Below are positions 36,041 through 44,192 of a stretch of 64,000 nt of DNA, in pieces. Source of the DNA: Bacteroidales bacterium UBA3289 (GTDB taxonomy: Bacteria > Bacteroidota > Bacteroidia > Bacteroidales > UBA932). Positions within the stretch are counted from its first letter, which is position 1; each line of letters opens with the position of its first letter. The translations under genes were made by a program, and so were the position numbers. Under the pieces are notes generated by a model that worked only from the letters and a program-made list of their open reading frames with translations, had not been told where the DNA came from and made no database searches. The DNA is taken from the NCBI GenBank assembly GCA_002361625.1, contig DETL01000007.1:1-64000 (forward strand), given 5' to 3'.

Positions 36041-36075
36041 AAAAAAGAATACCCGGAATCGTCTTCCGGGTATTC
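36041..36075 (-). terminator. Terminator of the EF-hand membrane protein gene
   Basis: A perfect 12-bp stem (GAATACCCGGAA at 36047-36058, TTCCGGGTATTC at 36064-36075) with a 5-base loop. On the minus strand it is followed by TTTTTT (36046-36041). It lies 30 bases beyond the stop of the 36105-38324 gene. Confidence 0.93.
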
Positions 36076-36104
36076 TATTCTGATGCAATGCGATGGGCTG
36101 TCCG

Positions 36105-38324
36105 CTATTCCGCCGTGGCCTCTTCCACGACGGGTTCGGCGACGGCCTCAGGGGCGGCCTCCGGGGTGGCCTCGGGGGCGGCAGGCTCCTCGACGACTTC
36201 CTCCACGGGCTGCGGCTTGTGGAACGGGAGACCGTACGGGGCGAGGCGGTCGGTGAAGAAGAAGAAGCAGAAGGCGGCGACAAGGAGGGCCAGGAGGCAC
36301 AGCCAGAAGCGGCGCCAGGCGGCCTTGCGGCGGGCGGCGGGATCCACGGCGGTGAGCTTCGGGAACTTGGCGAGCTGGGTGAGACCCTTGCCGAACTTCA
36401 CGCTCACGAGGGAGGCGGCGTTGATGGCCCAGCCGTTGGCGTTGAGTACCGGACCGAGGTCGCGCTTGCGGAGTTTCCGCCAGGCGATGAATACGGACGG
36501 CAGGGAGATGAGGAGCATCAAGCCCACGATGAGGATGATCCACTGCCACCAGGTGAGGGACTTCAGGACGGCGATGATGGCCGTGACGACGCCGGTGACC
36601 GCAGCGATGGCGATGGTGATGCCGGCGATCTTGCCCACGTCGAACGGGGCGGCCTTGGTGGCGGTCTGAACGCCGTCGGCGGGTTTGGCGGTGGCGCTTT
36701 CCGTGATGTTGGAGAGGGTTCCTTCTCCCTTGGCCGCCTTGTCGGTCGCCGCCTTGTTGATCTTGTCGGAGATCCAGCGGGCCGCCTTCTTGTACGGGGC
36801 CCAGAAGGCCTCGCGGAGGCTGATCGGATTCTCCACGATGCTCGTGACGGTGGCGCTCCAGTCGTTGCCCTCGCGGTCATAGAACACGGCATTCTTGCCC
36901 GGACGGAGTCCGTCCACATCACCGTCGGTGAGGACGGCGGCGATGTTCATGGCCTTCCCGAGCTTCTCGCTCTTGCAGGCGCAGTAGAGGATGTACATGC
37001 CGCTGAGGCCGGCGATCTCCGGGCTGGGACCATCCACGCGGATGCACAGGTCCGTGGAGCGCTGGTCGATGTACAGGCGGCCGGCCTGGAAGATGGCCTT
37101 CCGCTCGGGATCGTAGAAGTCGGAAAAGACGACGTAGTTGTTCAGGAAGTCGTAGAAGTTGTGATTCAGGCGGAGGAGCTTGTCCACGGCCTCGATCGAG
37201 AGGGCTTCCTCCTCGAGGGCCTTGTCGGCCTCGATCAGCTTCAGGAGGGCCCCCTTCTGGTCCGCCTTCAGGATTTCCTTCACCTTGTCGATGCCCAGTC
37301 CTTCCACCTCGGCGCCCTTCTTGGCGTCCATCCAGGCGGTGTAGGGGGCGAACTTCGCGATGACCTCGGCCCACTCGGCTTCGGTGAGGGTTTTCTTGCC
37401 TTCCTCCAGCACGAGGGCGCGCATGGCTTCGACGGCCGGTTTCCAGGCGGGATTCACGGCGTCCAGCGGGAGGAGACCGTCGGCGGCGGGCTTGGCAAGG
37501 GGTTCCTCGCAGATCTCGGCGGCCTGGGCGAGGTTGCCCTCGATGGCGCCGATCTTCTCCACGGAGATCCCCACGGCCGGGGCGGCATCGGCATCGAAAC
37601 CGATGAGCTTGCAGCGCATGAAGTAGTCCGCGACCTTGTCTTTCAAGGCTTGGACGGCGGCGAGGGCGTCGGCGGTCTTGTCTCCGAACGGGAAGACGTC
37701 CTTGGTACCGGCGTCCTGCCAGGCGGCGTAGTCGGCGAGCGCGGTGTAGAAAGCTTCGATGTGGTCCGCGGTGATGCCGTCGGCCCCGCTGCGGTCCGTC
37801 GCCTTGCCGATGACCTCGGTGATGCAGGTGATGAGGGCGGCGAGCGCTTCGTCATCCGGGGTGGCCGGGGTGATGATCCCGTCGCCGTTGAACTTGGTCT
37901 CGGCGAAGATCTTCACGTTGTCGGCCGTGTCCTCGAGGGCGATGGACTCTTTCTCGAGCTTGAGGTTCTGCAGGATCTGCTTGGCGGAAGCCAGGAGCTT
38001 GGCCCCGTCGGGCGTCTCCTCGTTGAAGGCGGTGAAGGGGAGTTCGGTGCCGCGCTGAAGCAGGATGTCCGGGTCCTTGAGAATGCCGGTGAGCCACTGG
38101 GCCGTGGCGATGACTTCGTCCACGCGGATGTTTCCATCCTTGTCGGTGTCAATCAGTTCCAGCGTCTTCTGGTCGAATTCCAGGTTCTTTGCCGGGCAGC
38201 TGAGCACGGTCCACATTTTACGGTCCAATTCTCCGAGGTGGGCGATGTCGGCCCCGGAACCGATTTTCACGCGGACGGCTCCGCCGACCGGTGTGAAGGT
38301 CCAGATGTGAGGGATGTTTGCCAT
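36105..38324 (-). CDS. EF-hand protein with C-terminal membrane helices
   Basis: A 739-residue protein with no signal peptide, starting MANIPHIWTFTPVGG (ATG 38324). Residues 59-70 form a canonical EF-hand loop, DTDKDGNIRVDE. A second, degenerate loop is near 144-158 (FNGDGIITP). The middle 400 residues are Ala/Lys/Asp-rich helical sequence. Three hydrophobic helices lie at about 560-582, 586-606 (WWQWIILIVGLMLLI) and 665-690 (LCLLALLVAAFCFFFF), then a Pro/Ala/Glu-rich tail. Most of the chain should be cytoplasmic and anchored by its C-terminal third. It may sense calcium or use it structurally. I recognise no family function; it is transcribed alone. Confidence 0.75.
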   Translation of the reverse strand: MANIPHIWTFTPVGGAVRVKIGSGADIAHLGELDRKMWTVLSCPAKNLEFDQKTLELIDTDKDGNIRVDEVIATAQWLTGILKDPDILLQRGTELPFTAFNEETPDGAKLLASAKQILQNLKLEKESIALEDTADNVKIFAETKFNGDGIITPATPDDEALAALITCITEVIGKATDRSGADGITADHIEAFYTALADYAAWQDAGTKDVFPFGDKTADALAAVQALKDKVADYFMRCKLIGFDADAAPAVGISVEKIGAIEGNLAQAAEICEEPLAKPAADGLLPLDAVNPAWKPAVEAMRALVLEEGKKTLTEAEWAEVIAKFAPYTAWMDAKKGAEVEGLGIDKVKEILKADQKGALLKLIEADKALEEEALSIEAVDKLLRLNHNFYDFLNNYVVFSDFYDPERKAIFQAGRLYIDQRSTDLCIRVDGPSPEIAGLSGMYILYCACKSEKLGKAMNIAAVLTDGDVDGLRPGKNAVFYDREGNDWSATVTSIVENPISLREAFWAPYKKAARWISDKINKAATDKAAKGEGTLSNITESATAKPADGVQTATKAAPFDVGKIAGITIAIAAVTGVVTAIIAVLKSLTWWQWIILIVGLMLLISLPSVFIAWRKLRKRDLGPVLNANGWAINAASLVSVKFGKGLTQLAKFPKLTAVDPAARRKAAWRRFWLCLLALLVAAFCFFFFTDRLAPYGLPFHKPQPVEEVVEEPAAPEATPEAAPEAVAEPVVEEATAE

Positions 38325-38390
38325 ATAGGTCGGGTTTAGAATTGTCAATCCAAACAAAAATCGCAAAAAAAAATGAATCGCCCAAAAGAT

Positions 38391-38421
38391 TTTGCAATTG
38401 TCGGAAAAATCCGTATCTTTG
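38391..38421 (+). promoter_or_regulatory. rplU-rpmA promoter
   Basis: TTTG (38391-38394), exactly 19 bp, then TATCTTTG (38414-38421), a full match to the Bacteroidetes housekeeping promoter. Transcription should start near 38428, giving a leader of about 90 bases before the rplU ATG. Confidence 0.9.
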
Positions 38422-38518
38422 CGGTCCAAAAAATGAGATGACCGCTGAGCTCCGCGAAGAGGCAGGCACGATGGCCGGCCCGCTTACGGTCCAAAACTTT
38501 AACAAAGTTTTTAGTAAA
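38422..38518 (+). promoter_or_regulatory. Structured 5' leader of rplU
   Basis: The decamer CGGTCCAAAA occurs at 38422-38431 and again at 38487-38496. The second copy runs into an 8-bp hairpin, AAAACTTT-aac-AAAGTTTT (38493-38511), ending 7 bases before the ATG. This is the place where ribosomal-protein autoregulation usually acts, but I know of no matching named leader. Confidence 0.45.
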
Positions 38519-38830
38519 ATGTACGCAATCGTTGACATTGCAAGCCAGCAGTTTAAAGTGGAAGCTGGAATGGACATCTTTGTGAACCGCCTCGCGGCCC
38601 ACAATGGTGAGTCTGTCGAGTTCGACAAGGTGCTCCTCATCGACGAGGCCGGCGCCGTGAAGGTCGGAACTCCGTATGTAGAGGGAGCCGTCGTGAAGGC
38701 CACCGTCGTCGATGACGACGCCAAGGCGAAGAAAGTGCTCGTATTCAAGAAGATCCGTCGCAAGGGATTCCAGACGCTGAACGGCCATCGCCAGAAGCTC
38801 ACCAAGATCCACATTGACGCTATCGCTTAA
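38519..38830 (+). CDS. rplU: 50S ribosomal protein bL21
   Basis: A 103-residue ribosomal protein. The start at ATG 38519 (MYAIVDIASQQFKVEAGMDI) gives the exact family N-terminus; longer in-frame extensions run back through the promoter and are excluded. The C-terminal basic segment KKIRRKGFQTLNGHRQ is the rRNA-binding tail. It is paired with rpmA 18 bases downstream, the near-universal order, and precedes serS. Confidence 0.97.
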   Translation: MYAIVDIASQQFKVEAGMDIFVNRLAAHNGESVEFDKVLLIDEAGAVKVGTPYVEGAVVKATVVDDDAKAKKVLVFKKIRRKGFQTLNGHRQKLTKIHIDAIA

Positions 38831-38848
38831 TTACAGGAGGAATCAACT

Positions 38849-39109
38849 ATGGCACACAAAAAAGGTCAGTCCAGTTCCAAGAACGGTCGTGAGTCCCATT
38901 CCAAGCGACTCGGCATCAAGAAGTTCGGTGAGGAAGTCGTGAAAGCCGGCAATATCATCGTCCGTCAGCGCGGCACCGCCCACAATCCCGGCCTGAACGT
39001 CGGCATGGGCAAGGACCATACCCTTTACGCCCTTGTGGACGGCACCGTCAAGTTCGCCCGCAAGCGCAATGACAAGTCTTTCGTTTCCGTAGTTCCTTTC
39101 GAGAACTAA
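38849..39109 (+). CDS. rpmA: 50S ribosomal protein bL27
   Basis: An 86-residue protein starting MAHKKGQSSSKNGRESHSKRLG, with the conserved flexible N-terminus that reaches the peptidyl-transferase centre and needs no processing peptide. AGGAGG sits at 38836-38841, 7 bases before the ATG, an unusual strong Shine-Dalgarno for this phylum. It is followed by a terminator, so rplU-rpmA form a two-gene unit. Confidence 0.97.
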   Translation: MAHKKGQSSSKNGRESHSKRLGIKKFGEEVVKAGNIIVRQRGTAHNPGLNVGMGKDHTLYALVDGTVKFARKRNDKSFVSVVPFEN

Positions 39110-39132
39110 CTGCGCAGGACACCGTAGATTTC

Positions 39133-39171
39133 AGGAGGACTCGTGCCCGTAAGGCGTACAGTCCTCCTTTT
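39133..39171 (+). terminator. Terminator of rplU-rpmA
   Basis: Stem AGGAGGACT (39133-39141) with AGTCCTCCT (39160-39168), running into TTTTACTTT. It sits between rpmA and serS, 16 bases before the serS ATG, so serS may depend on read-through or on a promoter overlapping this hairpin. Confidence 0.85.
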
Positions 39172-39186
39172 ACTTTAACTGGTAAC

Positions 39187-40458
39187 ATGCTTACACTCAA
39201 ACTTCTTCGGGACGATCCCGAATACGTAATCAAGAAATTGGCGGTCAAGCATTTCGACGCCCGCGCCATTGTGGAAAAGGTCATCGCCCTGGATGACAAC
39301 CGCAAGGCCCTCCAGACCGAGTCCGACGCCCTCCTCTCCCAGCAGAAAAAGGCTGCCGCCGCCATCGGTGCGCTGATGAAGCAGGGCAAGAAGGAAGAGG
39401 CCGAGGCCGCCAAGGCCGAAGTCGCCGCCCTCAAGGCCCGTTCCACCGACCTTCTCAAACAGGCCGATGACAACAATACCGAGCTCCAGGCCCAGCTCGT
39501 CCTCCTTCCGAACATCCCGTGCGACCTCGTCCCCGAGGGGGCCGGTGCCGAGGACAACCTCGTCGTGAAGATGGGCGGCGTCGAGCCTCAGCTTCCCGAA
39601 AACGCCCTCCCGCACTGGGAGCTTGCCCGGAAATACGACATCATCGACTTCGACCTGGGTGTGAAGATCACCGGCGCCGGTTTCCCGGTCTATAAGGGCA
39701 AGGGTGCCCGCCTGCAGCGCGCCCTCATCAACTTCTTCCTGGACCGCAACACCGCTGCGGGCTACCAGGAGGTGGAACCTCCGGTGATGGTCAATGCCGC
39801 CTCCGGTTTCGGTACCGGCCAGCTTCCCGACAAGGAAGGCCAGATGTACCATGCCACGGTGGATGACTTCTACATGGTCCCGACCGCCGAGGTCCCGGTG
39901 ACGAACATCTACCGCGACGTCATCCTCTCCTCTGACCAGTTCCCGCAGAAGCTGACGGCCTACACGCCCTGCTTCCGCCGCGAGGCCGGTTCCTACGGCA
40001 AGGATGTGCGCGGCCTGAACCGCCTGCATCAGTTCGACAAGGTGGAGATCGTCCGGATCGAGAAACCGGAAAACAGTTACGCCGCCCTCGACGAGATGGT
40101 GGCCCATGTGGAGAAACTGGTCCAGGACCTGGGCCTCCGCTACCGGATCCTCCGTCTCTGCGGCGGCGACCTGAGCTTCACATCCGCCATCACCTATGAC
40201 TTCGAACTCTGGTCCGCCGCGCAGGGCCGCTGGCTCGAGATCTCTTCCGTCTCCAACTTCGAGAGCTACCAGGCGAACCGCCTGAAGTGCCGCTACAAGG
40301 ACGAGAACGGCAAGACGCAGCTGGTCCACACCCTGAACGGAAGCTCCCTGGCACTGCCGCGCGTCGTTGCGGCGCTCCTGGAGGACAACCAGAAGGACGG
40401 ATACATCGAGATTCCGGAAGTCCTGCGTCCCTACACCGGTTTCGATCGCATTGGATAA
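39187..40458 (+). CDS. serS: Seryl-tRNA synthetase
   Basis: A 423-residue class IIa synthetase. The N-terminal coiled-coil arm (about 30-105), which grips the long variable arm of tRNA-Ser, is seen as heptad-rich sequence from VIALDDNRKALQTESDALLS onwards. The catalytic core has motif 2 (CFRREAGSYGKDVRGLNRLH) and motif 3 (NGSSLALPRVVAALLEDNQ). Length is normal. The stop overlaps the first codons of ruvC by 8 bases. Confidence 0.97.
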   Translation: MLTLKLLRDDPEYVIKKLAVKHFDARAIVEKVIALDDNRKALQTESDALLSQQKKAAAAIGALMKQGKKEEAEAAKAEVAALKARSTDLLKQADDNNTELQAQLVLLPNIPCDLVPEGAGAEDNLVVKMGGVEPQLPENALPHWELARKYDIIDFDLGVKITGAGFPVYKGKGARLQRALINFFLDRNTAAGYQEVEPPVMVNAASGFGTGQLPDKEGQMYHATVDDFYMVPTAEVPVTNIYRDVILSSDQFPQKLTAYTPCFRREAGSYGKDVRGLNRLHQFDKVEIVRIEKPENSYAALDEMVAHVEKLVQDLGLRYRILRLCGGDLSFTSAITYDFELWSAAQGRWLEISSVSNFESYQANRLKCRYKDENGKTQLVHTLNGSSLALPRVVAALLEDNQKDGYIEIPEVLRPYTGFDRIG

Positions 40459-41008
40459 ACCGCGTACCATACTGGGCATCGACCCCGGAACCCAGCTGCT
40501 GGGTTTCGGGGTGGTGCGCAGCATCGGGAAGAAGGCCGAGTACGTGGACATGGGCATCCTGGACCTCAGGAAGGAAAAGAATGCCTACACGAAGCTCCAG
40601 GCTATCTATGATACCATCGGCGAGGTGTGCAAGTCGTATCATCCCGACGAGCTCGCCATCGAATCGCCGTTCTACGGAAAAAACGCGCAGGTCGTCCTGA
40701 AACTCGGCCGCGCCCAGGGGGCTGCCATCATTGCCGCCCTGGAGAACGGGGTCGCTTCCGTGACGGAATATGCGCCCCGGAAAGCCAAGGAGGCCATTGT
40801 CGGCAACGGGGCGGCTTCCAAGGAACAGGTCCAGCTCATGCTGGAGAAAACGCTGGGCGTCACCCTTGCCGCGGAGCATCTGGATGCGACGGACGCCCTG
40901 GCCATCGCCTTGTGCCATCACTATGAAACTTCGAATCCGCTCGCTTCCGTGAAGGGAAAGGGCGGCTGGGAGCAGTTCCTGAAGGACCATCCCGAAAGAA
41001 TCAAATAA
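40451..41008 (+). CDS. ruvC: Holliday junction resolvase RuvC
   Basis: A 185-residue nuclease cutting four-way junctions. The four acidic residues of the active site are visible: Asp in LGIDPGTQLLGFG, Glu in AIESPFYGK and the DATDA pair near the C-terminus. I put the start at TTG 40451, because no ATG or GTG occurs between the serS stop region and the essential LGIDPG segment, and the codon gives a normal 9-residue lead. That makes an 8-base overlap with serS and a rare start codon, which would keep RuvC scarce. Confidence 0.93.
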   Translation: MDKPRTILGIDPGTQLLGFGVVRSIGKKAEYVDMGILDLRKEKNAYTKLQAIYDTIGEVCKSYHPDELAIESPFYGKNAQVVLKLGRAQGAAIIAALENGVASVTEYAPRKAKEAIVGNGAASKEQVQLMLEKTLGVTLAAEHLDATDALAIALCHHYETSNPLASVKGKGGWEQFLKDHPERIK

Positions 41009-41103
41009 TTTTTCGGACGCGGGTTAAACTTTCACGTGTGCGTGTTGTCTAATCCTGTGTTTGTTCCCTAGGTTGGGGAGTAGTGTGTATTAGTACGAAC
41101 TGT

Positions 41104-44070
41104 ATGACAACGAGAAGGATTCTTCTGACGATCTTGAGCCTGTTCGCCGCCCTGGCGCTGCAGGCCCAAAACCACAAAGTGACGGTGAAGCTGCAGGATG
41201 CGGCAAGCGGTGAGCCCGTGGGGTTCGCCACGGTGTCCCTGACCCCGGAAAAAGGCAACGCCAAGTATGCCTTGACCGACCATGAAGGAAACGGTGTCGT
41301 GGAAAAGGTCCGCGACGGAAAGTACACCTTCAAGGCGGAAATCATGGGCTACAAGAGCTATACTTCCGAGGTGGTGGTGAAGGGCGCCACGGACCTCGGA
41401 ACCATCAAGATGGAACTGGACCAGGAGGTGCTGGACGCCGCTTCCGTCTCCGCGACCGGCAACCCCATCATCATCAAGAAGGATACGGTGGAGTACAACG
41501 CTTCCTCCTTCAAAATCAGCGACGACAACATGCTCGTGGACCTGCTGAAGAAGCTTCCGGGCATCGAAGTCGCCGAGGACGGCTCCATTACTTCCAACGG
41601 TGAAACCATCACCAAGATCACCATCGACGGCAAGACCTTCTTCCTGGACGATCCCCAGATCGCTTCCAACAACATCCCTGCGAAACTCGTGGAAAAGGTG
41701 AAGGTCGTGAAAAAGAAGTCCGAGCAGGCGGAATTCACCGGCATCGATGACGGCAATGATGAGACGGTCATCGACCTGACCGTGCAGAAGAACATGATGA
41801 ACGGTGTCTTCGGAAACCTCACGGGCGGCGTGGGACACGATCTTCCGTCTGACAGCAATTCCATCGCGAACGACTGGCGCTACACCGGCAACGGCATGAT
41901 TGGCCGATTCTCCGACGACAGTCAGATCAGCCTGATCATGAATGGAAACAACACCAACGGCCGTGGATTCACCGACCTGTCCGGCAATATGATGGGCAAT
42001 ATGATGGGGGGCCGTGGCGGTGGCGGTGGCGGTTTCGGTGGCGGAGACGGCATCAATACCACCTGGATGGGCGGTATCAACGGCGCTTTCGACCTCCTGG
42101 ATGACCGGATGCAGTTGGGAGCCAACTACCTGTACAACGGTTCCAATACCGATGTGCAGGAGGAAACCTTCAAGAAAACGTTCAAGACCGACGGCACCAC
42201 CCTCCTGACCGATACCGACGGGACCAGCCACCGTCATTCGGACGGACACCGTTTCGGCATGCGGCTGGAGCACAAATTCTCCGAGAATACGTCCATCCTC
42301 CTGATGCCGCAGGTGAACTTCGGCGGGGGCAACTATTCGCAGCAGTCCCTTTTCGAGACGGCCCTGAATTCCATGGACAACAGGCAGAGTGATGGCTTCT
42401 CGAACAATATCGGTGACAATAAGAACTTCACCACCAATGGTTTCGCACTCTTCCGCCAGCGCCTCGGGATCCCTGGCCGCACCATCTCCCTGAACACGAC
42501 CTGGAACTACTCCCGGAATAAGACGGATGGTCTGAACCAGTCCCTCACCAACGAGTATGACGGCCTCGGAAACATCCTTTCCACCGATCTGATCAACCAG
42601 CGTGTGGACCAGTCCACAACGAACCGGAGCCTCGGAGCCCGCCTCTCCTACACGGAACCCCTGGGCAATTACTTCTATCTGGAAGGCAGCTACAACATCA
42701 ACTGGTCGCATTCCAACACGGACAAGCTTGTGTACAACAGCGGCCCCGGCGATCCGAACCCCACCATGAATCCCATCGCCATGGGCTATTTCCAGACTGG
42801 TGAGACGTTCGATGAGACCTACTCCAATCAGGTCGAGAACAAGAACCTGAACCAGAATATCGGCATGGCCGTCATGTACCAGAACGACAAGTTGCGGGGA
42901 CAGTTGGGTGCAGCGGCCTTGCCCAACCGTACCTATAATTACACGAACGGCAAGGAGTACGAGGACTTCCGCTGGAATTTCGCTCCGCGGGCGATGCTCT
43001 TCTACGACTTCACGGACAACGCCAATGTGCGCCTGTTCTACAACGGCCGCAGCAGCCAGCCTTCCACGTCCCAGCTGAATCCCGTCATGGACAATTCCAA
43101 TCCGCTGGTCATGACCCTGGGTAACCCTTACCTGACTCCGTATTTCAGCCACAATATCCGCAACGAGTGGGAGTATTCCAACAAGCAGACCTTCTTCACC
43201 GCCCGTCTGAACCTGCAGGCCGGCATGGTGCAGAACCCCATCACCAATGCGACCTGGCTGGAAGGCTTCCGTACGATTTCCTTCCCGGTGAACGGCGCCA
43301 ATACCTACAATGCCAACGTGAACATTGTCGTGAACGCTCCGATCGCGAAGTCCAATTTCTCGGTTTCCAACACCCTGCGTGTCCGGTATAACAAGACCGG
43401 CAGTTTCATGGGGCAGAGCGGCCTGGACATGAGCCGGTATTTCAACGAGAAGGAAGAGTTCGATTACGAGAAGTTCCACTCCGACTATTTCGAGGACCAT
43501 ACGGACTGGTGGGAGCGTGATTTCCTGGCCAACGACACCCGGATCCTGAACGTGACCGGAAACTTCCGCGCCACGTACCGGAACGACTGGGTGGAGGTGA
43601 TCCTGGGCGCCCGCACCCAGGTGAACAAGCCCTGGTACACCGTGCAGACTGCCGTGAATCCTACCTGGAACAATGCGGCCACCGCTTCTTTCAGATGGAC
43701 GGTGGGCGATACCGGTCTGGAACTGAGAACGGACGGCAGCTATCGCTGGTACGAAGGCTACGAGACCGAGCAGCCTACCCGCTTCATCTGGAATGCGACC
43801 ATTTCCAAGAGCATCTTCAAGCGCCGGGCGACCATCGCCATCCGCGCCTACGATATCCTGGACCAGTCCCAGAACCTGTCTGTCTCCCAGAGCGAGACCT
43901 ACTATACGGAAAGCCGCAACAACACGCTGGGCCGCTACATCGTCGCCGCCTTCACCTGGCGCTTCGGCACCTTCAACGGCAACCGGAACGGCGGTTTCCG
44001 TGGCCCCGGCGGTCCCGGCGGTCCCGGCGGCCGTGGCGGTTTCGGCGGTGGCAGGCCGCCCATGTTCTAA
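41104..44070 (+). CDS. TonB-receptor-like outer-membrane beta-barrel protein (OMP_b-brl_3 type)
   Basis: A 988-residue exported protein with a signal peptide ending ALALQAQ. Residues about 22-115 are a carboxypeptidase-regulatory-like beta-sandwich (GEPVGFATVSLTPE). A plug-like domain follows (VEYNASSFKISDDNMLVDLL, ITKITIDGKTFF), then a large barrel. Two Gly-rich insertions stand out: Met/Gly-Gly around residue 300 (MMGGRGGGGGGFGGGDG) and the C-terminal GPGGPGGPGGRGGFGG, which replaces the usual aromatic barrel terminus. It belongs to the outer-membrane beta-barrel family related to SusC but works without SusD. The substrate is unknown. Confidence 0.85.
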   Translation: MTTRRILLTILSLFAALALQAQNHKVTVKLQDAASGEPVGFATVSLTPEKGNAKYALTDHEGNGVVEKVRDGKYTFKAEIMGYKSYTSEVVVKGATDLGTIKMELDQEVLDAASVSATGNPIIIKKDTVEYNASSFKISDDNMLVDLLKKLPGIEVAEDGSITSNGETITKITIDGKTFFLDDPQIASNNIPAKLVEKVKVVKKKSEQAEFTGIDDGNDETVIDLTVQKNMMNGVFGNLTGGVGHDLPSDSNSIANDWRYTGNGMIGRFSDDSQISLIMNGNNTNGRGFTDLSGNMMGNMMGGRGGGGGGFGGGDGINTTWMGGINGAFDLLDDRMQLGANYLYNGSNTDVQEETFKKTFKTDGTTLLTDTDGTSHRHSDGHRFGMRLEHKFSENTSILLMPQVNFGGGNYSQQSLFETALNSMDNRQSDGFSNNIGDNKNFTTNGFALFRQRLGIPGRTISLNTTWNYSRNKTDGLNQSLTNEYDGLGNILSTDLINQRVDQSTTNRSLGARLSYTEPLGNYFYLEGSYNINWSHSNTDKLVYNSGPGDPNPTMNPIAMGYFQTGETFDETYSNQVENKNLNQNIGMAVMYQNDKLRGQLGAAALPNRTYNYTNGKEYEDFRWNFAPRAMLFYDFTDNANVRLFYNGRSSQPSTSQLNPVMDNSNPLVMTLGNPYLTPYFSHNIRNEWEYSNKQTFFTARLNLQAGMVQNPITNATWLEGFRTISFPVNGANTYNANVNIVVNAPIAKSNFSVSNTLRVRYNKTGSFMGQSGLDMSRYFNEKEEFDYEKFHSDYFEDHTDWWERDFLANDTRILNVTGNFRATYRNDWVEVILGARTQVNKPWYTVQTAVNPTWNNAATASFRWTVGDTGLELRTDGSYRWYEGYETEQPTRFIWNATISKSIFKRRATIAIRAYDILDQSQNLSVSQSETYYTESRNNTLGRYIVAAFTWRFGTFNGNRNGGFRGPGGPGGPGGRGGFGGGRPPMF

Positions 44071-44175
44071 ACCGATCCCGTACTCCCTCGATTCGAAGGA
44101 TTGTTGGCGCTCATCAGAGCGCCCGGCGGAGGCCGTGTCCGTCAGGACTTATAGGCCGGGAGCCGCAGGGGTATT

Positions 44176-44192
44176 AGGGGGCAGAGCCCCCT
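44176..44192. repeat. Perfect hairpin at the rluD stop codon
   Basis: AGGGGGC-aga-GCCCCCT, 7-bp arms, overlapping the rluD stop. Neither side has a T-run, so it is a poor terminator. A second small stem GTCC-gtca-GGAC lies at 44138-44149. It sits between the convergent barrel and rluD genes and may act on both messages. Confidence 0.5.

Noticed and set aside
36093..38339. A 748-codon open frame on the + strand opposite the EF-hand gene
   Set aside because: It begins inside the real gene's downstream region and is Gly/Asp/Val-rich antisense; the terminator at 36041-36075 and the promoter logic fit the minus-strand gene.
38318..38518. N-terminal extension of bL21 upstream of 38519
   Set aside because: It runs through the consensus promoter; bL21 begins MYAIV.
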